Assembly: GCF_021869535.1 (NCBI RefSeq)
Contig: NW_026262690.1
Span: 89,077,995 to 89,141,994 of the forward strand
Direction: 5' to 3'
Length of the DNA: 64,000 nucleotides
From: Mytilus californianus
Lineage: Eukaryota > Mollusca > Bivalvia > Mytilida > Mytilidae
Shown here: one piece after another, positions 38,513 to 47,163 of the stretch
Position numbering within the stretch: the first letter of the stretch is position 1
How the letters are laid out: each line of letters opens with the position of its first letter
Program-made: the position numbers and the translations under genes
The notes under the pieces: generated by a model
Databases searched by the model: none
Seen by the model: only the letters and a program-made list of their open reading frames with translations
What the model was told of the DNA's origin: nothing

Positions 38513-39145
38513 ATGCCAAGTTTGCGTAGACACTATAATACAATTCACAGTAACACAATGGCTGTGCACACCTGCACTTGGTGTAACCGAAAATTCATAA
38601 GAAAGGACTCCGCTAAACGCCATACAATGAGGGAACACCGCTTACATCTCGAAGAAGGGTTGGTAACGAAAGAAACCACACCCCGAGAAAAGGTCCAGCC
38701 AATTACTCAATAGATACCGCATATAGAAGCCACTCGGAAAATTGATTGGACCGAACCACCAAAATTTAGGATCATTCACAAAACAGACCCCCACACATTT
38801 GAACCAGAACAAGTTAATTTGGAAGAGGACCTATTTATTAGCTCAGAAGAAGAAAAAAGTTCATCTCAGCATATTTCTCCGAAGCCGTACACATACACAG
38901 TAACGACGCCCATTATTTTCCAGGAATGGACAGTTATTTGGACTTTCGCTAACTTAAAATACACCTTAAATATTAAGAAAGAATCTTTAGATTATAACAT
39001 ATTAAAGAATTTCATTTCATTTTGTAATGGTTTTCTCCGTGGTGTACCCAATAATCCACAGCCAAAATTTAAGATCAAGCTGACCATCTACTCACTTAAC
39101 GAAGTATTTATGAACAGTAGAATGATTACTATAAAAAGATTTTGA
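38513..39145 (+). pseudogene. C2H2 zinc-finger protein, frame broken by one TAG
   Basis: One reading frame runs from 38507 to the TGA at 39143-39145 and is interrupted only by TAG at 38711-38713. Taking ATG 38513 as residue 1, a finger CTWC...H...H is complete: C21, C24, H37, H42, with spacing C-x2-C-x12-H-x4-H. Residues 3-12 (SLRRHYNTIH) are the second half of an earlier finger whose first half is cut by a TAA at 38504-38506. After the TAG the frame continues for 143 codons: a linker with PPKFRIIHKTDP, an acidic-serine stretch (EEDLFISSEEEKSSS), then a Trp- and Phe-containing region (FQEWTVIWTFANLKYTL, ISFCNGFLRGVPNNP) with no family I recognise. A polyadenylation signal AATAAA overlaps the stop. 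It may be a retrogene, a transposon-borne zinc-finger gene or a host gene with a premature stop. Confidence 0.65.
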
Positions 39146-39150
39146 ATAAA
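39144..39150 (+). promoter_or_regulatory. Polyadenylation signal AATAAA overlapping the stop
   Basis: TTTTGAATAAAG: the TGA stop of the zinc-finger frame shares bases with AATAAA. This would give a very short 3' untranslated region. Confidence 0.5.
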
Positions 39151-39860
39151 GTTCCTCCAGATTTATGTTTTTAGTCATTGGATACGCACGTCTCTCTTGT
39201 GGTGGGATTAAAAGGATATTTATTTTTGTCTTTAAGTGGTATTTCGGGAGAGTGAAAAAAACTAATATTTATGCATATATGTTAATGGATTATGTGTGTT
39301 TTTCGTTTGATAAATCTTGGATGTAGAATCGTCATAGAAAAATGACATGGTACAACTAGAATAAATTTCCAGGTATGTAACACTCTAGTATAGGTTATTC
39401 AACTAATAATAGTGTGCTCGATTTGAAGTCATATCTGAAACAAAATATGATTCTATATTTCAAACCATTCTATTAGATCAAATAAAATTAAACAAGAAAA
39501 TAGTGTTTTATGTTTCATGCATAAGCCAACAATTTTTTTCCGCTTCCTTTGCTGATAACATCGAAAAAAAATTTTATGCATGGTTTAGTGTCTTAAATAG
39601 CAATATAATACAAGCAACCTGAAATTATTTTTTCATTCTTCACTATCATCAGAAAGGAGGCAAACAATTTTAGAAAAAAAACCCGCGTGATTAAAAACAT
39701 TTCTAGATTGCGTTTTATATGTCTTTAACTTAAGTTGCAAACAACTTTTTGATTTCATTCAAACATTTCAAGATTAACACCGTCATTTGCACTGCAGATA
39801 TAACTGTTATATTTGCTACTGGACATGTAACTGTGACAGAATATAAATTCCCCCATAATT
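39151..39860. other. No recognisable gene
   Basis: AT-rich sequence between the zinc-finger locus and the AAAGTTCC-rich block. The 63-codon frame 39749-39940 runs into the repeats and is unsupported. Confidence 0.4.
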
Positions 39861-40170
39861 TTTGTTCCAAGCAACTTTTAGCATATAACAAAAGTTCCTT
39901 TGGGAACTTTCATTGTATAATATTTTATCCAATGCTATAAGAAAATTTTCTTCTTAAAGGATAAAATATTACATAAGGAAAGTTCCAAATAGAACTTTTG
40001 TAATATGATAAAAGTTCTTAAAGGATAAAATATTACATAAGGAAAGTTCCAAATGAAACTTGTATAATATGCTAAAAGTTCTTTGGATTAATATTGTGGA
40101 CAATGTTTTGACATTTTACACCAATATGAAACTTCAGATTGGAACTTTTGCTATGTAACAAAAGTTCCCC
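39861..40170. repeat. AAAGTTCC-rich block downstream of the integrase gene
   Basis: AAAGTTCC or its complement GGAACTTT, with near matches, occurs at about 39891, 39903, 39980, 39993, 40011, 40043, 40074, 40141 and 40161. Two opposed pairs form short palindromes (39888-39911 and 39977-39999). AAGGATAAAATATTACATAA followed by GGAAAGTTCCAAAT is present twice as a 34-bp direct repeat (39957-39990 and 40021-40054). The same motif returns inside the integrase intron and upstream of its first exon. Confidence 0.8.
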
Positions 40171-40290
40171 TTAATAAATACACTAATTTCCATCATGATA
40201 GCAAATAAAAAACAACAAATAAGGCAAAAGCATTTTTTAACATATTCATTGTAAATTCAAAACATTGTTTAGAAAAAATTCTCGTGAATA

Positions 40291-40296
40291 GATTTA
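40291..40296 (-). promoter_or_regulatory. Polyadenylation signal of the integrase gene
   Basis: AATAAA on the minus strand, starting about 9 nt after the stop of the C-terminal frame. Its position supports 40305 as the true gene end. Confidence 0.55.
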
Positions 40297-40304
40297 TTGC
40301 ACTT

Positions 40305-40652
40305 TTACATTTCTTTTATGAGTGGAAAATATTCATAAATACTGTTACGTCGTTCTTTTCTAACACATTGACGTCTTGGTCGTCCATTACTTGCACATAC
40401 AGTGTCATCACCAGTCAAAAACTGGAGATGGAAATGAAACAAGTGTTCATCCACCTTCAAATCAAAAGTAGCTTCTGACTGCTGAAAAGTAGATTGCGTC
40501 AGGAAGATGCTATCATCATCTAGCTCATTAATGTTTTCATCCTGTCCGTCATTTTTCTCGTTTTTATCCTCTTCAATTTCATAAGCTGTTTCATTTGTAT
40601 CTACATCTTTGTCGTTGTTATCTAACGATTCTTCAACTAGATTTCTTCTGGC
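40305..40652 (-). pseudogene. C-terminal extension of the integrase
   Basis: An open frame of 115 codons without an ATG, so it is easily missed. It starts just after a TGA (40653-40655), in a different phase from the GPY frame that ends at 40637. A one-base shift between the two would make one protein. The content is acidic and low complexity first (EESLDNNDKD, EIEEDKNEKN, ELDDDS), then a basic end (GRPRRQCVRKERRNS) and YEYFPLIKEM before TAA. Acidic-then-basic tails are common after the GPY region of such integrases. Function of the extension is unknown; the basic part could bind nucleic acid or target the nucleus. Confidence 0.6.
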
Positions 40653-40930
40653 TCATAGTATTTTTTCACATTATTCTGTCTGTACTTGCCAACAATCTTT
40701 TCACTACTATCCATTAACGTAATTGTACCTAATCTAGGAATGTCATAAATCTTATATGGTCCTAGCCATTTTGGCATTCCAAGAGTCTTTTTTCTGTTCA
40801 AGTTCTTTAGCAGAACCAAAATTCCAGTGCATAATTCATTTTGAACAACATTGGGTCTCTTATCAAAGTTAAGTTTCTGTTTCTTTTGAGCATGGCAAAC
40901 ATTCTCAACTACATCAGCGGCTATCTTGGT
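40637..40930 (-). pseudogene. GPY/F-type C-terminal domain of the integrase
   Basis: A frame open from about 40945 to the TAG at 40637-40639. It begins about KIAADVVENVCHAQKKQK and contains PKWLGPYKIYDI and then GKYRQNNVKKYYEPEEI. WLGPYKI is the GPY/F signature that follows the catalytic core in Ty3-type and Ginger-type integrases and contributes to DNA binding. It lies directly downstream of the core but in another phase: the core frame stops at 40914 (TGA) and this one continues across it, so a single base has been gained or lost near 40925-40935. The two frames together match normal integrase architecture. Confidence 0.8.
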
Positions 40931-41585
40931 CTGTATTTGTAGCAGCTTTCTCTATCTCACTTTCTGATATTTCCTTGTATTTATCAAATGTGTTGGTAGT
41001 TTCTCCATAAAGATTTTCATTGGGAAGGACCGGATTTCTCCAGTCCATTAAATAGTAAGGCGAATATTTGGTACTTTTCTGCTTCAAAGTATTGTAAGAA
41101 AAGCAGCAATTTGGTACGTAGCGTTCCCAAATTTGTGTGTTCTCTTGTACTGATTTGTTCAACATAGACTTCAAAGTCTGATTGAACCTTTCAGATCGTC
41201 CATTTGACTGTGGGTGATGTGGTGTAATTATTATGTGCTTGTATCCATATTGTGCCTCTAATGATTGTGGGAGAAAAGAGTTGAATTCCCCACCGTTATC
41301 GCTTACTAATTCCAGGGGCATGCCATGTCTGCAAAATAATTCATACATTTTTTCAGCTACTTCTAATGCTAATTTTTTCTTTAAAGGAAATGCCTCCACA
41401 TAATTGGAAAAATAGTCAATTACAGCAAGGACATACCGGTATCCATTGTCAGATAAAGGTTTTCCACTGCTGTCATTATACGGCCCAATAAGATCTATAG
41501 CAATTTTTTTCCAGGTGCTGTTAGGAATTTTAACAGACTGTAATTCAGTAGGTGTCGTTTTTGTTTTTTGTTTGTGCTCTGACAT
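40914..41585 (-). CDS. Integrase catalytic core (rve, D,D-35-E)
   Basis: A 223-codon frame, by far the longest in the window. It holds an RNase H-fold integrase core: IAIDLIGPY with catalytic D31, YVLAVIDYFSNYVEAFP as the second core strand, VSDNGGEF with D96, and NGRSERFNQTL with E132. The D96 to E132 gap is exactly 35 residues, so the triad that binds the metal ions and joins DNA strands is complete. TPHHPQSNGR before the glutamate is typical of Ty3/Ginger-type enzymes. The ATG at 41585 is only the first Met of the frame. The natural protein would start in exon 1, and the real junction with the zinc-binding region is obscured by a frameshift at about 41570-41600. An unbroken core between broken flanks suggests recent loss of function, or assembly errors in a live gene. 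Confidence 0.92.
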   Translation of the reverse strand: MSEHKQKTKTTPTELQSVKIPNSTWKKIAIDLIGPYNDSSGKPLSDNGYRYVLAVIDYFSNYVEAFPLKKKLALEVAEKMYELFCRHGMPLELVSDNGGEFNSFLPQSLEAQYGYKHIIITPHHPQSNGRSERFNQTLKSMLNKSVQENTQIWERYVPNCCFSYNTLKQKSTKYSPYYLMDWRNPVLPNENLYGETTNTFDKYKEISESEIEKAATNTDQDSR

Positions 41586-41840
41586 TGTTCACATGCTGGA
41601 TGAAGTGCTTTACATCTGCAGACATCCCCTTTCCAGTAATATCGTTCAGCCAATTTATAATAAGTTTTTTCCATACCTCAGAGTGACATAACTTCAGTAT
41701 AGAAAGTTTTTGATCCCCTGTAATGACTTATTTCTTTTCTCCTTTGTTACTTTTACCCCCAGTATAATACATTTGACCCTCTAGGATCTCGAAATTCTGG
41801 GTTCTCTTCCTAATGGGTCTTCTTTCGTTATCATCTATAT
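41586..41840 (-). pseudogene. N-terminal and zinc-binding part of the integrase (exon 2 start)
   Basis: The exon starts after a TTTTCCAG acceptor. The first phase reads RRPIRKRTQNFEILEGQ then MYYTGGKSNKGEK, the usual lead-in of these integrases, up to a TAA at 41728-41730. Beyond it, a second phase gives KTYYKLAERYYWKG and HPACEQCQ, and the first phase gives MSADVKHFIQH. These are pieces of the H-H-C-C zinc-binding domain that sits before the core. They fall in two phases, and the usual HxGxxKT histidine motif is not intact. So this part has at least one stop and one or two small indels and cannot be translated as it stands. Confidence 0.7.
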
Positions 41841-42623
41841 CTGGAAAAGTAAATGACAAAATCATCATTAATCAGTATTCAAACAGAAGTACAGATAGTG
41901 GCGACAAATATATGATTTAACACAAATTCATTGTATCAAACAATACTAATATCAACCTGTTAAAATCTATTACAGGTTCATCATTACTATGATTCATTGA
42001 CATTAATAATCAGTCGTATAGTCATATTTAGTTATAGAATACTAGGAGTAACAGTTTATTAAGTTTTTTAAAATACAAGGATGTTGATTGTAGATTGATA
42101 AAAGTTTCCGTAATTTTTAGTGTACATTGTATAACCAAGAGTTCAAGGGTAGTTTTTATGTTATAAAAATTCCACTGATATTTTTTTAATATTTATAAGT
42201 TGAATTAATACTTTTTATGTTATAAAAGTTCCAGGAATATTTGTTATATTATAAAAGTTCCTGGAATATTTGTTATAGTATAAAAAGTTCCAGGAATATT
42301 TGTTATGGTATAAAAGTACCATGCATGCATTCTAATAATAGTTATCATGATTATTAGATAAATCATAAATGTTTCAGGTTTATTTATTATATGATCAAAG
42401 TTCTAAGAATATTAACTACAATATCCAAACGTATTTCATGAAACAAATGTATAGAAGAAAACTTCCAATAATAAAGTACAGGCATTTTTATCTTCAATTT
42501 GTGGCTAACTTCATGCTTGACTGTTGTATAAGTCAAACTTTCTCCTTGTTACATACACACGGACCATTTAGTTAAGTGAATTGGAGCATATAATGATAAA
42601 ATATTAAAATTATATATTCTTAC
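41841..42623 (-). other. Predicted intron of the integrase gene (783 bp)
   Basis: Donor GTAAGAAT follows exon 1 and acceptor TTTTCCAG precedes exon 2. Joining them completes one codon and keeps the frame. The intron contains the AAAGTTCC tandem array at 42158-42322. The 68-codon plus-strand frame 42369-42575 lies within it and is unsupported. Confidence 0.65.
42158..42322. repeat. Tandem array of a 31-bp AAAGTTCC unit
   Basis: Four to five units of about 30-32 bp resembling TTATAAAAGTTCCAGGAATA plus TTTGTTATA. The first (42158) and last (42309) are diverged. The spacing is regular and the units differ mostly by single substitutions. They share the AAAGTTCC core with the block at 39861-40170. 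Confidence 0.85.
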
Positions 42624-42687
42624 TTTGTTTAGAATAAGATCCATCATTTAAATATGTAAAAAGTTTGTTGTATTCTTCAGCCTCCAT
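42624..42687 (-). CDS. Integrase exon 1
   Basis: ATG at 42687 with A at -3 and G at +4. It encodes MEAEEYNKLFTYLNDGSYSK plus Q and one base, then the GTAAGAAT donor. A short Y-x-x-L-x-x-Y-L-x-x-G-x-Y segment at the extreme N-terminus is what I remember from the start of GIN1/Ginger-like integrases. It is too short to stand alone; support comes from the in-frame splice to exon 2 and the TATA box upstream. Confidence 0.6.
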
Positions 42688-42786
42688 TCTTTGTATATAC
42701 TACATGTACAGGTAAATGTCAAACACAGGTGAGGTGAGCAGTAATTAAACTGCAATCAGGTGAAAGAAATCACATGACACTCTTTC

Positions 42787-42793
42787 TTTTATA
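42787..42793 (-). promoter_or_regulatory. TATA box of the integrase gene
   Basis: TATAAAA on the minus strand, 100 bp upstream of the exon 1 ATG and within CCTTTATAAAAGAAAGAG. It would place transcription start near 42760 and a 5' untranslated region of about 75 nt. Confidence 0.5.
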
Positions 42794-42819
42794 AAGGAAC
42801 AAATATAATGGAACCATAT

Positions 42820-42925
42820 GATGTTTCAGTTCCAGGAAAAAATCTTATAAAGGTGGAAATAATATTATGCAATTGTTGTTCCCAAGAACTTTTATTATCC
42901 ATAGTTTTGTTCCAGGGGAAACAAG
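42820..42925. repeat. AAAGTTC-type motifs upstream of the integrase gene
   Basis: GTTCCAGGAA (42830), CCCAAGAACTTTTATTATCC (42881) and TTTTGTTCCAGGGGAAAC (42905) are related to the motif block on the other side. AAAAGTTCTTGGGAAC read on the minus strand mirrors AAAAGTTCCTTTGGGAAC at 39890-39907. The 89-codon frame 42808-43077 covers this stretch and is not supported. Confidence 0.55.
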
Positions 42926-43079
42926 TATTATGCGGAACAAATTTATGTTCATACAACAACAGTGAAGGAATTCGATTGTGTTACGCGTTTCTGTTGAAAA
43001 TTGAAATAAATCGCGCCCAATATTTAACGCAAGCCTTATTCAAATGCTATCCATACCCTTCAAATTCTATTCATTAGTA

Positions 43080-43740
43080 CCATATTCAAATTATAACAAC
43101 GATAAATCAAATAATATACCGAATACGCCATTTTGACCATTTCAGTTTCTTGAACTATTTATTCTATTTAACCACAATATTATTGTAGAAACTTTCCGAG
43201 TAATATTTCTTTTTTCAATGTACATATTAAAATGGAACAAACTATTTTTGCTGTACAAAATCAAAATACGACACTAAATTTCAAGCAAATGATATCTTAA
43301 ACGGTAAAATTAAAAGCAAATCTGTAAGTGAAATATTTTTTTTCTGTAATTTTCCTTTTTGTTTAATGTTAATGTTTTCAATATTACAAAACAATCTAAC
43401 TGAGTTAACACATTTAAATTTCTAGATGCACATGAGAGGAATGGCACTCAATGGAAAATATTCGTTTTTACCCGCTTGAATACTATCCGTGACAGAAATT
43501 TAGCCAAGATTTGCATCGGAAAACAAATTGTGGATAATGTTGTGGAATTTAAGTGAAAGCGATACTATTTATTATACGATGGAATTACGACTCGCATATA
43601 AAAGCGGTTTATTAATAATGAGATATTTGGTGTTCATTGTATTACTACGAGGTCATCCCAATTTAAAAAAAAAATCCACTTAATATCAGCCATTTTATTA
43701 AGTTTTCAACTTCATTCAATATCGCGTTACGTCCTTTAGA
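43080..43740. other. No recognisable feature
   Basis: AT-rich sequence between the integrase locus and the reversed reverse-transcriptase fragment. Confidence 0.4.
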
Positions 43741-43742
43741 AC

Positions 43743-43866
43743 TATTTCCATAGGTGAACACTTTTTAAGAAAGTGCCCATGGAAATACCCAAAGGGCAAA
43801 ACGTCCGGATGAATGAAGATGGACAATAGAAAATAACTCTCCATTCCTGGAAAATAATGGAGAGTT
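43743..43866. repeat. Two adjacent hairpins
   Basis: 43744-43786 folds ATTTCCATAGG and CACTTTTT against AAAGTG and CCCATGGAAAT. 43835-43866 has perfect 11-bp arms AACTCTCCATT and AATGGAGAGTT with a 10-nt loop. They lie immediately beyond the point where the reverse-transcriptase homology stops. Confidence 0.65.
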
Positions 43867-43889
43867 TGAACAAAAGATTTGCGTCACTG

Positions 43890-44640
43890 GTGTATTTTAA
43901 CATCAAGATAATGGGTAAGTTTTGTTGAAATTATCAATTATATGCAATTCAGACGCGCCTTTACTAATTGTGGCTATAAATTGCGATTCATAACAGTACA
44001 AAAACAAGTCTGCTATTAAAAGGGCGCAATTGGTGCCCATAGGAATACCTACAGCCTGTCGATGAATTTCATTGCCGAAACGTACATACACTTTATCAAG
44101 GAAACAATTAACAGCTTCAATCATCTCATCACACCTCAAGTAAGTATATCTAGCATATTTATATTTGTCATTAGAGAAGAATGCTTTACATGAGTTGCAG
44201 CAAATATATTTGCAAACAGATTTATCAAACGATAAACAGGAAACTTTTGTTTGATAAGAATGTGTGGAATTGTAGTGTAGAGTTGAAAAGTCAAAACTAT
44301 CAAGACTATCAAAAGCACTTAATTTATCTAAAACATCCAAAGAATTTGTTACTTCAAAAACAAAAAGTCCACTATTTTCATGTTTTATTACAAAAGCTAT
44401 AGAAACGTTCTTTGATAGTAGTTAAGGTACTAGTTAAAAGCACTGAAATATTAGTTGTAGAACACTCATTAGAAGACGAGGTGAAACGATATGTTACAGG
44501 TGTGTGTAGTTTAGGTGACCAATACATAGTAGGTTCCTTTAAATGTTCAGAAGCCGTAAACTGTGATTTGGTTATATGATTGTTTATTATTGACTCTGTG
44601 ATGAACACGAACTTCAATGTAGAAGAGTTATATTGATTAT
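43890..44640 (-). pseudogene. Reverse-transcriptase fragment lacking its active site
   Basis: Two phases on the minus strand give one polymerase fragment. The first (44378-44617) has a YWSPKLHTPVTYRF motif with SSS and TTxISVLLTSTL after it. The second (43903-44380) has LDVLDKLSAFDSLDSFDFST, including the first palm aspartate (DFST), then RYTYLRCDEMIEAVN, RQAVGIPMGTNCALL and IADLFLYCYESQF. A frameshift near 44378 separates them, and another falls within the STL-YTT segment. After NFNKTY the expected YxDD reads YLDV in a shifted phase and homology ends, so the second catalytic aspartate is gone. It is a different subfamily from the 33-kb copy (SPKLHTPV versus IPKLHKIPY). Class is the same uncertain Penelope-like or non-LTR type. 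Confidence 0.82.
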
Positions 44641-44689
44641 ATTAATGCCACACGTTTGAAGTTTTGAAATGTTGTTGTTCCAAGAATAA

Positions 44690-45385
44690 CCAAAACAATT
44701 GCTATTTCGTCCTTTTTCTAAAAATGTTCATCGGAAGATACCAAGACCTTGTTGATAAATAATCCGTATCAACTTCACAAATAATAAATGATGGTCTTGA
44801 AGTATAGATTCTAGGTACTGACGTTGTGTATCATCTTAATTACGTGTTGTAGTGTTCTTTTTATTTGTCTGTTTGTTTTTTTACCTTTACAGTCTAGTCC
44901 ATTTTAGATAATATACTTTTGGCGTGGCTCGGTACTCATACATCCCGCCATTGTGTTATTGTGCTATGGACATTTTTGTATTCTTGTCTTTCATTGTTCC
45001 TTATGTACTTTGTTTATATACCATTTTGTTTTTCTGTTTTTTTTAAATAGTTATTTGCATTTATAGTGATTAAGATAATAACACAATGTTGACTGCTGTA
45101 CCCCAATTTTGACATTTTTACCTATTATGTCTGTTTGTTTTTCTCTCACACATTGTTGTCAATATAATGGAATTCTATGCGACTGTCATACAAGTGAGAT
45201 GTTTAGCTAGCTATATAGCCAGGTTTAATCCACCACTTTTTACACGAGGAAATGCCTGTACCAAGTCAGGAATATGACATTCGTTGGATGTGTTTGAGCT
45301 TTTGATTTTTTCATTTTATAAAGGACTTTCCGTTTTGAATTTCCCTTGGAGTTCAGTATTTTTGTTATTTTACTTCTTTCTATTA
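44690..45385 (+). mobile_element. 5'-truncated copy of the 33-kb retroelement
   Basis: Begins CGTCCTTTTTCTAAAAATG and ends at GTTATTTTACTTC. It matches 34858-35520 block by block (ATACCAAGACCTTGTTGATA, GATGGTCTTGAAGTATAG, GACGTTGTGTATCATC, GGTTTAGCTAGCTATA, GGAATATGACA). It keeps only the last few dozen codons, with stops, and the 3' tail. The upstream edge abuts the opposed reverse-transcriptase fragment. Confidence 0.87.
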
Positions 45386-45629
45386 TGAACTTGAAATGAA
45401 ATTTGTGACTGTATAATTTTTGAAAAGTGAAAATATTCTATGTGTGATTAGTATATATATTTATTATGCTTATTGATTGAATTGAGTTTTATCTTTTTTA
45501 ATTTGAATTTGAACATATAACATCTTTTAACTTTTTACTGATTTTATTAATTTAGAATACTAGATTATATATTTGGCTTAAATGTTTTAAATTATAACTT
45601 TTCCAAAAGTGATATTCAAAACACGACAA

Positions 45630-46077
45630 GGTTTTTGTTAGTTACAGTAAAAAAAATTTGAGAAAATAGATAATAGCAGTAAACTTCTATTATATAAAAC
45701 ATTAAAACAAAGTGATAAAATAGAAACATATCTGAATTCTAATATATTTGAAAATAGACGTAATATCACTAAATTAAGATTAAGTGATCATACTTTATTA
45801 ATAGAAAAAGGGAGACACCTAAAAATCCCTAGGGAAAACCGGTTGTGTCAGTCCTGCAATACAATTGAGGATGAAAAATTGTATTGCAGGAAAAACGCTT
45901 CCATTAGACCAGTTTTTATTGAAAAATTAACAAAGGCTAAAAGTATAGAAGATTTTAATAGCTTCAATGAAAATGAAAAAAATGATAAATATTCTTTGCC
46001 CATCAACACAAAAACAGGCAGAAAGCATAGGTTCCTTTATTAAAAAGTCATTGGCACTAAGGATAGGGGACTCATAA
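45630..46077 (+). pseudogene. C-terminal end of a LINE reverse-transcriptase protein
   Basis: An open frame runs from about 45640 through KLLLYKTLKQSDKIETYLNS, RRNITKLRLSDHTLLIEKGR and LKIPRENRLCQSC to TKAKSIEDFNSFNENEK. The IPRENRxCxxC segment followed by an acidic EDE is typical of the C-terminal end of non-LTR (LINE) polymerases. Normally a HxxxxC pair follows; here a short deletion has removed it (EDEKLYCRK). A shift at about 45985 moves the ending ESIGSFIKKSLALRIGDS to another phase, which stops at TAA near 46075. Two defects and the lack of any upstream domains make it a truncated, inactive copy. Confidence 0.75.
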
Positions 46078-46111
46078 TTGAACTTCGAACTATTTTCATT
46101 AGTTTGTTTAA

Positions 46112-46680
46112 CGCATATTCGCCGCAAAATTCGTTCATTTCCACCTACATCCGACCTACATTCGAATATTTGAAACTTTTTATGTAGGTTTCAGAAAGTT
46201 TAATGTATATGAATAAAATGTTTGATAAAGGAATTCTCTTCAAAACATTGGTTAAATATTTTAAAAATGAACACAAATTCAAGAGGAAATCAAGTTGTTC
46301 TTGTACAATGGGGACACATTTTCGCCGCAATGTATGATATGACCATCCTCATTATCATTGTATATTATAAAAACAATTGTTTGCAATTTCATGAATTAGC
46401 TGGCGAGATCATTCCTATACGATTTTTCTAACAAATATTTACTTTATGACTGCGCATGCGTGCCATATAAATCTTACATAAATGCCAAAATCGTTCAAAA
46501 ACAGGTGCGTATTTCTTTATATGTGCGAATATTATTGGAAATGGGGTAAAGAGGAATATCAACAGTTCGAACATTACAAACAGCGTTTAGCATCTATTTA
46601 GGCAAGTATTTGGGTAAAGGCACACGAAATTTACAGAAAAATTGAAAAAACGGCGAAAATGTGTCCACGGCGAATATGCG
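46112..46680. mobile_element. MITE with 13-bp terminal inverted repeats, inserted in the LINE tail
   Basis: CGCATATTCGCCG (46112-46124) and CGGCGAATATGCG (46668-46680) are perfect complements. A GGGGACACATTTTCGCCGC block near 46309 repeats part of the right subterminal sequence. The element separates the LINE stop region from the LINE-like 3' tail at about 46690-46830. There is no transposase; the 69-codon frame 46222-46431 is not convincing. Target duplication is not clear. Confidence 0.7.
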
Positions 46681-46845
46681 CCACCCACTCTACATGCTTT
46701 TTTCTTGTCATTATGTTAATGTTGTTTTTGTCACAAATCGTATAAGTTGGTTTATATGGCAATACAAGTTTGATTTGAGTAATGTTTGTTGGATATTATC
46801 TCTTCAGGCTAATGTGATACCCTCATCTTAAGGGAGGGGGAGTGT
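46681..46845 (+). mobile_element. 3' untranslated tail of the LINE
   Basis: CTACATGCTTTTTTCTTGTC, TTGTTTTTGTCACAAATCG and TAAGTTGGTTTATATGGCAA are what I remember as the tail of a common mussel LINE. It ends near CCCTCATCTTAAGGGAGGGG. It continues the fragment interrupted at 46112. Confidence 0.5.
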
Positions 46846-47160
46846 AATGCTGGTTGGTTTTGACTTAATTAGTCTATTATATTTAACCAACACACTTATT
46901 TATGGATAGCTTCTAAATTGATGTATATGCCATAAGGTTATCGGTCTTCATCCGATGGGATCGTTCCATATCAGTTTTAGGTTATGACGTCAGAATACGG
47001 CATTTTGCGTTTAATCTGCACTTGCCTACTTGAAAGCTAGAAAAGCACCACCTTCTTCACGTTGATATTTAATTATTGATACTTCTTTTAAAACACCCTT
47101 ATTAAAGCTCATAAATTTGTTAGTCTAAAATATTAACATTGTTTATTGTAAATTGTACTT
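46846..47160. other. No recognisable feature
   Basis: AT-rich sequence. TGGTTGGTT and AACCAACA 45 bp apart form a weak inverted pair at 46850-46902. Confidence 0.35.
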
Positions 47161-47163
47161 TGT

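Larger units (their letters stand above)
40305..42687 (-). pseudogene. Integrase gene of Ginger/GIN1 or Ty3-like type, whole locus
   Basis: Order on the minus strand: TATA box, ATG exon 1 (42624-42687), intron (41841-42623), then exon 2 with an N-terminal segment and zinc-binding region, the D,D-35-E core, a GPY-type tail and a C-terminal extension ending at the stop 40305-40307. An AATAAA follows about 10 nt later. Exon 1 and exon 2 join in frame across GT...AG. A single integrase gene with an intron and no reverse transcriptase, protease or Gag in the neighbourhood fits Ginger-type DNA transposons or host genes derived from them (GIN1/KRBA2-like) better than an intact Ty3 retrotransposon. 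At least three frameshifts and one TAA interrupt it, so it is a pseudogene or a locus with assembly indels. Confidence 0.78.

Noticed and set aside
42808..43077. 89-codon plus-strand frame upstream of the integrase
   Set aside because: It lies across the AAAGTTCC-type motif region and the promoter of the opposite-strand gene. There is no motif, and codon content is unremarkable.
40200..43100. Complete Ty3/Gypsy LTR retrotransposon
   Set aside because: No long terminal repeats, Gag, protease, reverse transcriptase or RNase H were found beside the integrase, and exon 1 with a TATA box lies where pol sequence should be.
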